From assembly GCA_943332745.1 (NCBI GenBank), contig CALQQQ010000098.1, positions 1 to 5,290 on the forward strand: 5,290 bases of DNA, given 5' to 3'. The stretch is from Opitutus sp. GAS368 (lineage in GTDB: Bacteria > Verrucomicrobiota > Verrucomicrobiae > Opitutales > UBA953). Of this stretch, positions 1-5,290 are shown in pieces. The notes under the pieces were generated by a model. That model was not told the origin of the DNA. It did not search any database and worked only from the letters and a program-made list of their open reading frames with translations. The position numbers were made by a program, and so were the translations under genes. How positions within the stretch are numbered: the first letter of the stretch is position 1; every line of letters starts with the position of its first letter.

Positions 1-2314
1 CCAAGGCAAACCATAGCAGCAGAGGGATGTAGGCGTCGGTGGCGTCCTCATCGCGGGAAGCGAGAGCCGTGACGAGTTTGAGCATCTGGTCGGTCGGCAG
101 ACGACGCGCCGAAGAGGCGAGTTGCGAGCGGACTTCGGCGTCGGGTTCGACACGTGCACGAGCGAGGATGGCAGCCAAGACCGAAGCGGGCAGTGCACGG
201 GCACCCTTAGATCCGACGCCCGCGACGCCGAGGCCGCGGTTAACGCCATATTTATCGCCCAGGAAACGCGTGGCCCAGAAACGGACCGGCGCGTAGGCAT
301 GGGTCAGCGCGGCGACGGCACGTGCGTCCGTGAGCGCATCAGCCTGATAGAGGGACCAAAGAGAACCGAGGGCACCCCTGCCCTTGTCGGCCGCGAGTTG
401 TGCGTCGAGTAAGGCGACCGCCTGCGGGTCACGACGTTCGGCAAGTAATTGCAACGAGGCCGTCCGGTGGAACTTGTTCGGGTGACCGAGCAAGTTAACT
501 AATTGAGCGATCGTCTTGCCTTCGAGGTTCGTGTCGGTCTCGAGTTTGGCGTCCTTATCGCGGAGGCGATACATGCGGCCAGTCGTAGGATCGATCTGGT
601 TTTGGTAGTGCTGGCCGTGCGCGATGTAATATTCGTACATGTCGGACACGAAGAGCGACCCGTCGGGAGCGTTGGCGCTATAGAGCGGGCGGAAACCGAC
701 GTCCTCGGACCACATCGCGATACCCTTGTCAGTCGTCACGTACGTCGCACCCTGCGGGATGCGCTCGGAATCGGTGACAGTGTTGTGTAGCGGATCGAGG
801 GAGAAGAGGTGACCCTGATATTGAGCGGGCATCGCCGTGCCCTCGATGAAGGAACCGAAATGCGCGAAGCGCGGAACCTTGGTGACCGAGCCCAGGATTG
901 GTAACTGACCGAAGGTGTAGGGCGTCCGCGAAGGGCCGAACTTACCGGGGTCGACACCCTGCTTAAGGTAGATACCGCCTTGGACGTAGTGCCATCCGCG
1001 GGTGTTACCGCCGTTATGGCCGGAGTACATCCGACCATCGCCGTCGAACTCGAGTCCGAAGGGATTGCCCGAGCCTTCGCTGAAGATGTCATACTCGCGG
1101 GTCTTCGGGTGGTAGCGCCAGACCATGCAGCCTTCGAAATGGACCGGGGCGGCGTCGGCAGAGTCGAAGCCCGGACGGACGACGCGCGAGGAGGACGTGC
1201 TACCGTGTACGCCGTAAAGCCACCCATCCGGACCAAGGATGATGCCGTTGCCGACGGAGTGGGTGTCCTCGAGGCCGAAGCCGGAGAGATGCACTACGGG
1301 CGGGCCATCCGGAATGTCGTCGCCGTTGGCGTCGGGGTAGAACAGCAGGTAAGGCGGGTTCATCACCCAGACGCCGCCGTTGGCCCGCACGGCGGAGTTG
1401 GCCATGTTGAGCCCGTCCTGAAAAACCGTGTGCTTGTCGTAGACGCCGTCGTACTTAGTCGACTCGTGGATGGAGACGATGTCAGCGCCACGGTCATGGT
1501 TGGGCGGAGCGGGCGGGACGCGGTCATAGTGCGAGCGATAATACTTATCGCGACTGATCATGTTAACGCCCGCGGGATAAGGATACTGTCGATACTGCGT
1601 CACCCAGAGGCGGCCGCGGGTGTCGAAGCTGAAGTGGGTTGGCTGGGCGACCAGCGGCTCGGCCAGTAACAGGTCGATCGCGAGGTCAGGCGTGGCCCGC
1701 ATCTTCGCATAGGCGTCGGCCGGCAAAAGCATAGGGCCATGAAACTGTTCGGCGCGACCGAGGACGCGGTTCGATTCGCGGAACTTCGAGAACGAGGAGG
1801 AAGTCGGCTGAACTTTGAGCGCTTGACTAGGGACAAGCGGCATTTCGGAATATTCCCACGCACCTTCGAGCACACACTCCATGAAGTAGTTCATGATGAA
1901 CGGCGCTTCGCCGAGGAAGCCACCCTTCCCTTCGGGCTGCTGGACATGGAAGAGGATCTCATTCCATTCGCCTTTCTTCAACGTACCGACTGGGACCTTA
2001 TGACGAAAGACCTCCTTGCGGGCGCTCTTGTAGCTGGGAGCGAAGGCGCCGCCGGTGCCGATTTTCACGCCGTTGACGAAAACCTCGTGCGCCCCTTCAA
2101 GGTCGCGGAAGTTCACCCCGACTGATTCCTCGAAGAGGTTACGCTCGTGCTTGGTGAAGAACGAATCGTCCACCCGTACCCAGGTGCGATACCAGGCGTC
2201 GTGTGCGGCAGCCGGACGACCAGCCGGGGATGGCACGGGTACCGTCGATTGGGCGAAAGCGAGCGAAGCGCCCAGCATGGCGACGCATAGCAGGAATAAA
2301 CGACGAAGAGGCAT
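1..2314 (-). CDS. PVC-type secreted beta-propeller/HEAT 'membrane-bound dehydrogenase' protein (N-terminal 771 residues, runs off left edge)
   Basis: The reverse frame is open from an ATG at 2314 to the window edge (771 codons plus one base). Residues 1-22 form a signal peptide (MPLRRLFLLC... ending ASLAFAQ), so the protein is exported. Residues about 40-155 look like a jelly-roll, sugar-binding-type domain (HEVFVNGVKIGTGGAF at 76-91). Residues about 205-585 are a beta-propeller of the TIGR02604 type, with LLLAEPLVAQPTHFSFD (215-231), a Ca-loop-like DANGDDIPDG (328-337), HSVGNGIILGPDGWLYGVHG (352-371) and SGNPFGLEFDGDGRMYSGHN (415-434). Residues about 598-771 are helical HEAT-like repeats. 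In this family a CxxCH cytochrome c domain usually follows; it would lie outside the window, so haem binding is inferred. The substrate is unknown; roles in sugar or polymer oxidation are often proposed. No Shine-Dalgarno is visible. The next ATG (residue 13) would cut the signal peptide. Confidence 0.9.
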   Translation of the reverse strand, partial: MPLRRLFLLCVAMLGASLAFAQSTVPVPSPAGRPAAAHDAWYRTWVRVDDSFFTKHERNLFEESVGVNFRDLEGAHEVFVNGVKIGTGGAFAPSYKSARKEVFRHKVPVGTLKKGEWNEILFHVQQPEGKGGFLGEAPFIMNYFMECVLEGAWEYSEMPLVPSQALKVQPTSSSFSKFRESNRVLGRAEQFHGPMLLPADAYAKMRATPDLAIDLLLAEPLVAQPTHFSFDTRGRLWVTQYRQYPYPAGVNMISRDKYYRSHYDRVPPAPPNHDRGADIVSIHESTKYDGVYDKHTVFQDGLNMANSAVRANGGVWVMNPPYLLFYPDANGDDIPDGPPVVHLSGFGLEDTHSVGNGIILGPDGWLYGVHGSTSSSRVVRPGFDSADAAPVHFEGCMVWRYHPKTREYDIFSEGSGNPFGLEFDGDGRMYSGHNGGNTRGWHYVQGGIYLKQGVDPGKFGPSRTPYTFGQLPILGSVTKVPRFAHFGSFIEGTAMPAQYQGHLFSLDPLHNTVTDSERIPQGATYVTTDKGIAMWSEDVGFRPLYSANAPDGSLFVSDMYEYYIAHGQHYQNQIDPTTGRMYRLRDKDAKLETDTNLEGKTIAQLVNLLGHPNKFHRTASLQLLAERRDPQAVALLDAQLAADKGRGALGSLWSLYQADALTDARAVAALTHAYAPVRFWATRFLGDKYGVNRGLGVAGVGSKGARALPASVLAAILARARVEPDAEVRSQLASSARRLPTDQMLKLVTALASRDEDATDAYIPLLLWFAL

Positions 2315-2451
2315 GGGGTAAGACCAAGACAAGCGTTACCAGCAAAGGTCGCAATAGTGGGCGGGAAAGGAGACAGAAACGGCGTTTAATTAGCAGCCTA
2401 CCGGCCGCGTCACTGGCCGATTTCACCGCGGGGACTGGAGGAAAATTAAGG

Positions 2452-2457
2452 ATTATA
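2452..2457 (-). promoter_or_regulatory. Possible -10 box for the PVC-type gene
   Basis: The reverse strand reads a perfect TATAAT here, about 140 bp upstream of the ATG at 2314. The hexamer 17 bp further upstream (CAAGCC) is a poor -35 match, so the promoter may be weak, activator-dependent or not real. If used, it gives a leader of roughly 130 nt in which I see no clear riboswitch or Shine-Dalgarno. It lies back-to-back with the lexA promoter, so LexA bound at 2486-2512 would sit upstream of it. Confidence 0.3.
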
Positions 2458-2477
2458 TGGTGTTTTGGCCTGTTGGC

Positions 2478-2506
2478 TTGACAGTGAACAAGTTTTCATA
2501 GAACAT
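2478..2506 (+). promoter_or_regulatory. lexA promoter (-35 TTGACA, weak -10)
   Basis: TTGACA at 2478-2483 is a perfect sigma-70-type -35 hexamer. With a 17-bp spacer the -10 is GAACAT (2501-2506, 3/6 matches). With a 15-bp spacer it is TAGAAC (2499-2504, 4/6). Either choice places transcription initiation within a few bases of the lexA ATG at 2516, implying a very short or absent leader. The -10 is embedded in the SOS operator, as expected for a promoter that LexA blocks directly. The -35 is convincing; the exact -10 is not. Confidence 0.6.
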
Positions 2507-2512
2507 GCGTTC
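2486..2512 (+). promoter_or_regulatory. Tandem LexA operators (SOS boxes) in the lexA promoter
   Basis: The proximal box is GAACATGCGTTC (2501-2512), a GAAC-N4-GTTC palindrome whose centre fits the RNRY pattern of the Bacillus-type SOS box (CGAACRNRYGTTYG). It ends 3 bp before the lexA ATG. The distal box is GAACAAGTTTTC (2486-2497), the same design with one mismatch in the right half-site. Both half-sites repeat at exactly 15 bp. The boxes cover the promoter spacer and -10, so LexA binding would repress its own gene. The match is seen directly; binding is inferred from the family. Confidence 0.8.
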
Positions 2513-2515
2513 ACT

Positions 2516-3175
2516 ATGGAAGAACTGACCAAGAAGCAGCGGGCCATCCTTGACTACATGAAGGCCCACGTCGCCGAGCACACCTACTGGCCGAGCATCC
2601 GCGACATCCAGGCCAAGTTCCGCTTCGCCTCGACCAATGCCGTCTTCGGTCACCTCCAAGCTCTCGAGCGTAAGGGCGTCCTCCAGCGCATCCCCGGCGC
2701 CGCCCGCGCCTACAAGATCGTCCCCGAAGTCCTCAGCGACACCTCCGAGACGGTCATCCGCTACGAGGGACCCGGCGAGGACGCCATCGCCTTCGAGAGC
2801 GTCAAGTTCGCCGGCTCCATCGCCGCCGGCTTCCCCGACTACACTGAATCCTCCGGCGTCTTGGATTCGATGCAGGTGCCCCTTGCGCCCAGCTCGCGTC
2901 GTCGTGCCCCTGAGTCCTTCGCCCTCCGCGTGCGTGGCGATTCGATGATCGATGCCGACATCAACGATGGCGATACGGTCATCATCGAACCAGGCGTGCC
3001 GAAGCATGGCGACATCGTCGCCGCCCTCATCGACGGTGAGACCACCCTCAAGCGCCTGATCAAGCAGGGCTCGAAGGTCTACCTCAAAGCCGAGAACCAG
3101 AATTATCCTGACCTGATTCCCACCACCTCTCTCACGATCCAAGGGATCGCGAAGTCGGTGATGAAGCGAATCTGA
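2516..3175 (+). CDS. lexA: LexA repressor, SOS-response regulator with S24 self-cleavage domain
   Basis: LexA is a cytoplasmic dimer that represses DNA-damage genes and cuts itself when stimulated by RecA filaments (EC 3.4.21.88). This protein has 219 residues, slightly longer than the usual 200-210. Residues 1-65 are the winged helix-turn-helix, with recognition helix STNAVFGHLQAL (39-50). A linker of about 30 residues follows. The scissile Ala-Gly is probably A104-G105 in SIAAGFP. The nucleophile is Ser143 in RVRGDSMIDADINDGD and the general base is Lys179 in TTLKRL; both are intact. A TTG 51 bp upstream is in frame, but the -35 box and operators lie between, so ATG 2516 is preferred. The gene is divergent from the PVC-type gene and convergent with the esterase. 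It is predicted to be autoregulated through the adjoining operators. No Shine-Dalgarno is visible. Confidence 0.97.
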   Translation: MEELTKKQRAILDYMKAHVAEHTYWPSIRDIQAKFRFASTNAVFGHLQALERKGVLQRIPGAARAYKIVPEVLSDTSETVIRYEGPGEDAIAFESVKFAGSIAAGFPDYTESSGVLDSMQVPLAPSSRRRAPESFALRVRGDSMIDADINDGDTVIIEPGVPKHGDIVAALIDGETTLKRLIKQGSKVYLKAENQNYPDLIPTTSLTIQGIAKSVMKRI

Positions 3176-3196
3176 AGCGGCGCCCTGCCCTTCAGA
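3171..3196. terminator. Hairpin spanning the convergent lexA and esterase stop codons
   Basis: TCTGAAG (3171-3177) and CTTCAGA (3190-3196) are perfect 7-bp inverted arms around a 12-nt GC-rich loop that can add further G-C pairs. The arms include both stop codons. A hairpin in this convergent 16-bp gap could end transcription from both sides, but neither side has a T-run. It therefore does not meet the classic intrinsic-terminator pattern and may be only a 3'-end stabilising structure. Confidence 0.35.
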
Positions 3197-4157
3197 GCGA
3201 CCAGGCCTTGAGCTGGGCGTCGATCGCGGCGCCCATGACCTCGTAACCCTTGTTCGTGGGATGCAGGAAGTCGCCCATGGTCTCCTTGAGGATGCTGCCG
3301 TCTGCTTCGACCAGCTTATCCGTCACATCGACGAAGGCGTCGGCAATCTGCGAGGCTTGCGCTTTCAGTAGCTTATTGGCGTCGGCGACGCGCTGGCGGG
3401 TAGCGTCTGGCTTGGCACCGCGAGGAAGGATGGCCAGTAACAGGATCTTGGACTGCGGAGACTGGCGGCGAATCTCGCGGCAGACCTCAGCCACGCCTTC
3501 GACGGTATCGGCGACGTTATTGATACCCGAAAGGTTGTTCGTGCCGATGAGCACGACGTAGGCCTTCGGCTTGAGGCCAGCGACCTCGCCATGACGGAGA
3601 CGCCAGAGCACGTTCTCGGTGCGATCCCAACCATAGCCGAGATTGATCGGATGATGCGGAGCGATCCACTTCTCCCAGGACTCCTTACCCGCGACACGCT
3701 TGGCCTTAGGTTCTCCCGACCAGAAATGGGTGATGGAGTCACCGATGAAGACCACGTCGGCCTGGATAGCACCAGCCTTATTCAGGGCGAGGATCTCATC
3801 ATGGCGTACGACCCAATCATAGGATCGCCAGTCGCGATTCTGGGTGAGCGGCACGAGCGCAGTATTCTTCGGACCGGAACCTGGGATGATCTGAGTGGCC
3901 ACTTGACCGACCAGTTTGTTGGCCTCGAAGGCAGCAGCCTTCACCGTACCGCCTTCCGGTAACTTAATCGGAGCGAGGTAAACGCCAGCCGACAAATCCG
4001 GGTCCTTACCGTTGAGGGTATAGCGAATAACGTCGCTCGGCTTATCGGGCTTAATGACGACGGCCTTACCTGTCACATCGAGCGAGATCTCGAAGGCGGA
4101 GACGACAGACGAAGCCAGCACGGCCGTGAGCAAGGAGAACAAGCGGAGAGAGCGCAT
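3192..4157 (-). CDS. Secreted SGNH/GDSL-family esterase with N-terminal chitobiase/Fn3-associated-like domain
   Basis: The protein has 321 residues and a signal peptide (MRSLRLFSLL... to about SAFE, residue 23), so it is periplasmic or secreted. Residues about 25-92 resemble the small beta domain annotated as CHB_HEX_C/Fn3-associated (IRYTLNGKDPDLSAGVYLAP at 44-63), common in PVC and Bacteroidetes exported enzymes. Residues about 110-320 are an SGNH hydrolase close to platelet-activating-factor acetylhydrolase-like enzymes. Block I is VVFIGDSITHFW with Ser141; block II is NLGYGWDRTEN (Gly174 region); block III is GTNN (205-208, Asn207); block V is DFLHP with Asp296 and His299. All catalytic positions are present. 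The likely reaction is deacetylation or ester hydrolysis of a carbohydrate or similar ester; the substrate cannot be read from sequence. It starts 47 bp downstream of the methyltransferase stop, so co-transcription is possible. No Shine-Dalgarno lies at a usable distance. Confidence 0.92.
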   Translation of the reverse strand: MRSLRLFSLLTAVLASSVVSAFEISLDVTGKAVVIKPDKPSDVIRYTLNGKDPDLSAGVYLAPIKLPEGGTVKAAAFEANKLVGQVATQIIPGSGPKNTALVPLTQNRDWRSYDWVVRHDEILALNKAGAIQADVVFIGDSITHFWSGEPKAKRVAGKESWEKWIAPHHPINLGYGWDRTENVLWRLRHGEVAGLKPKAYVVLIGTNNLSGINNVADTVEGVAEVCREIRRQSPQSKILLLAILPRGAKPDATRQRVADANKLLKAQASQIADAFVDVTDKLVEADGSILKETMGDFLHPTNKGYEVMGAAIDAQLKAWSL

Positions 4158-4204
4158 AGGGATGAGGCCAACGTGCCCAACCCTCCCATGGGTGGCAATG
4201 CAAA

Positions 4205-5008
4205 CTAGGCCTGACGGCTGAGCACCAGCAGGACGTCCGAATACTCCATGTCGATCTTACGGGTCGATGTGAGGTCGTAATGGAAATCGTGGCAAGTGAT
4301 GAGACGCAGCGACGGCACCTTGGCCAGTAAGGCCTTGAGCTCGGCCGGCGAATAGGTCCGGAAATCCCAGTGGGTCTCCTCGACGCGGGTCTTACCCCTC
4401 TCAGTGATGCGCATACGCGTCCGCATGGCCTCCGTTCGGGACTTCCGGTCGGCCGGGGCGGACCACGTATCACTGACTACCCGAATACCCGGCTTGCGGC
4501 CGATCCAACGCTCATGGTCGGGTGGGGTGTTCTTATAATCCGTCAGGTGCAGGCCGAGCAGCAGCAGACCACCCGGACGCAGGGACGCGGCCATGCGACG
4601 CAGGGCGCTCACGGCGCCGGCTTCGGCGTCGATGTACTTGAACGTGCTGACGAAGCAGTGTGCGACATCGTAGCGGGCGCCTTTTGGCACCTTAAAATCC
4701 TGCAGGCGATCGCGCCAGACCCTACCCTTCAGGCCCTTGGCCTTGAGGCGGCTCTTAGCGAAGGCGACCTGGTGCTTGTTCAGGTCGAAGCCATGGACGA
4801 CGTGGCCACGGGCAGCCAACGACTCAAGCAGGCGACCCGACCCGCAGGCCGGCTCGAAGACCCGCATGGGTCCGTCCAGCTTCGGGCCGTGCTTCTGCAT
4901 GATACCCTCGATGAAGCGGGTCTCCTTCGGCGTGTAATCCGCATACACCATATCGTAATACAACGGTGAGTCGTACCACGCCGTGGCGGATTGTTTGGAA
5001 GAGGACAA
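4205..5008 (-). CDS. Class I SAM-dependent methyltransferase, substrate unknown (start uncertain)
   Basis: With the TTG at 5008 the product has 267 residues and a Rossmann-like methyltransferase fold. Motif I is VFEPACGSGRLLE (50-62). The acidic end of strand 2 is FDLNK (74-78). Motif IV is YDVAHCFVSTFKYI (113-126). LRPGGLLLLGLHL (144-156) follows. The N-terminal WYDSPLYYDMVYADY resembles a conserved lead-in in related methyltransferases, so the first in-frame ATG (4951) would truncate it. The frame stays open upstream to a TTG at 5071, but that 21-residue extension is encoded largely by the 7-bp repeat array, so I prefer 5008. There is no Shine-Dalgarno at any candidate start. An ATG at 5075 is in another frame and hits a stop inside the array. 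It could methylate a small molecule or a macromolecule; the neighbours thiC and the esterase give no clue. Confidence 0.85.
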   Translation of the reverse strand: MSSSKQSATAWYDSPLYYDMVYADYTPKETRFIEGIMQKHGPKLDGPMRVFEPACGSGRLLESLAARGHVVHGFDLNKHQVAFAKSRLKAKGLKGRVWRDRLQDFKVPKGARYDVAHCFVSTFKYIDAEAGAVSALRRMAASLRPGGLLLLGLHLTDYKNTPPDHERWIGRKPGIRVVSDTWSAPADRKSRTEAMRTRMRITERGKTRVEETHWDFRTYSPAELKALLAKVPSLRLITCHDFHYDLTSTRKIDMEYSDVLLVLSRQA

Positions 5009-5043
5009 AGCGGTCAGCGGTTGGCGGTTAGCGGATAGCGGTT
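5009..5043 (+). repeat. Five-unit 7-bp tandem repeat (RGCGGTT type)
   Basis: Five contiguous heptamers read AGCGGTC, AGCGGTT, GGCGGTT, AGCGGAT, AGCGGTT, followed by a decayed GGCAAAG. They abut the preferred methyltransferase start at 5008 and lie in its 5' leader, or in its coding region if the 5071 TTG is used. Because the unit is not a multiple of 3, a change in unit number shifts the frame. A related array lies in the opposite orientation at 5127-5154. Confidence 0.85.
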
Positions 5044-5126
5044 GGCAAAGACAGTACCGAGGCGGGTTCAAACATCGGGCTAGGAGACAGAGTCACGGCA
5101 AGACGACTGGGTTTGGGTTTTACCCC

Positions 5127-5154
5127 AACCGCCAACAGCTTACCGTCAACCGCT
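5127..5154 (-). repeat. Four-unit 7-bp tandem repeat, inverted relative to 5009-5043
   Basis: On the reverse strand the units read AGCGGTT, GACGGTA, AGCTGTT, GGCGGTT, then a degenerate GGGGTAA (5120-5126). The array starts 8 bp after the thiC stop codon. The reverse complement of this stretch matches 5016-5045 at 25 of 30 positions. A thiC read-through transcript could therefore fold the two arrays into a long imperfect stem with a loop of about 79 nt. This may be a mobile or expanding intergenic repeat, or part of the thiC 3' end structure. Confidence 0.7.
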
Positions 5155-5162
5155 TAAACCCG

Positions 5163-5290
5163 TTACTGATAAATCTCCCCGCCCTTTTCGCGGAATTCCT
5201 TGGACTTCTCTTCCATGCCCTTGGCGAGGGCTTCGGCCTCGGAGACGCCCTGGGCGTCGGCGAACTTCCGGATGTCGTCGGAGATGCGCA
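5163..5290 (-). CDS. thiC: Phosphomethylpyrimidine synthase ThiC, C-terminal 41 residues (runs off right edge)
   Basis: The reverse frame ends [14 protein letters not shown]... ...GMEEKSKEF...GGEIYQ and then TAA at 5163-5165. ThiC is a radical-SAM enzyme that converts aminoimidazole ribotide to hydroxymethylpyrimidine phosphate in thiamine synthesis. The tail matches the family pattern: after the C-terminal cysteine cluster come M-[KR]-I-[ST], a helix with EALxxGMEEKSxEF, and GxEIY. The two bases at the edge (TG) fit the Met codon that usually precedes this Ile-Ser. The iron-sulphur cysteines, catalytic barrel and any upstream TPP riboswitch lie beyond the window. The call rests on 41 residues, but the tail is distinctive. 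Confidence 0.85.
   Translation of the reverse strand, partial: RISDDIRKFADAQGVSEAEALAKGMEEKSKEFREKGGEIYQ

Noticed and set aside
980..1669. A 229-codon forward open frame inside the PVC-type gene
   Set aside because: It has no recognisable domain and lies wholly antisense to the conserved propeller region (GPDGWLYGVHG and neighbouring motifs).
2465..2515. In-frame TTG start extending LexA by 17 residues
   Set aside because: The extension would translate through the -35 box and both SOS operators, and LexA homologues begin at the equivalent of the ATG at 2516.
2453..3142. A 229-codon open frame antisense to lexA
   Set aside because: LexA on the forward strand has every family motif intact. 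The antisense frame has low-complexity Gly/Asp/Val-rich content typical of the mirror of a GC-rich gene.
1661..3444. 13-mer GGCCAGTAACAGG at 1661 and 3432, and its first 9 bases again at 4322
   Set aside because: All copies encode Leu-Leu-Ala on the reverse strand using the same TTA-CTG-GCC codons. Shared codon preference explains them better than a dispersed regulatory or uptake sequence.
4186..4193. Palindrome CCCATGGG between methyltransferase and esterase, considered as an operator or terminator
   Set aside because: An 8-bp palindrome is expected by chance at this scale, and the extended hairpin lacks a T-run. No matching copy lies near another promoter in the window.
5110..5130. Hairpin GGTTTGGG / CCCCAACC with a 5-nt loop, considered as a thiC terminator
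   Set aside because: One mismatch in eight pairs and no T-run follows on the thiC strand. Part of it belongs to the heptamer array, so I do not call it a terminator.

Overview
The window looks like a chromosomal segment from a PVC-superphylum bacterium, most likely Verrucomicrobiota (possibly an Opitutae-type lineage). The main evidence is the large reverse-strand gene, a secreted beta-propeller/HEAT-repeat protein of the 'Pirellula/Verrucomicrobium-type membrane-bound dehydrogenase' family, which is typical of Planctomycetes and Verrucomicrobia. GC-rich third positions and the lack of clear Shine-Dalgarno sequences fit this but do not prove it. The phylum call is inference.

Layout. Positions 1-2314 (reverse) hold the N-terminal 771 residues of the PVC-type protein, which runs off the left edge. 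Positions 2315-2515 are a 200-bp divergent promoter region. It carries a lexA promoter with a perfect TTGACA -35 box and two SOS operators 15 bp apart. Positions 2516-3175 (forward) encode LexA, the self-cleaving SOS repressor. LexA converges on a secreted SGNH/GDSL esterase (3192-4157, reverse), and only 16 bp separate the two stop codons; a hairpin spans both. Upstream of the esterase on the same strand lies a class I SAM-dependent methyltransferase (4205 to about 5008). At the right edge is the C-terminal tail of ThiC (5163-5290, reverse), the thiamine-pyrimidine synthase. The three reverse-strand genes thiC, methyltransferase and esterase could be co-transcribed, but their functions are unrelated and no shared pathway is evident.

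The least ordinary parts are non-coding. (1) The lexA control region has a GAAC-N4-GTTC operator of the Gram-positive type plus an imperfect second copy one and a half helical turns upstream. (2) Between thiC and the methyltransferase, two arrays of a 7-bp repeat (consensus RGCGGTT) face each other. The array next to the methyltransferase decides which start codon is in frame: an upstream ATG is out of frame with the current five units, but would read straight into the methyltransferase if one particular unit were lost. No mobile element, CRISPR array, tRNA or rRNA was seen. I see no clear new multi-gene system in this window.
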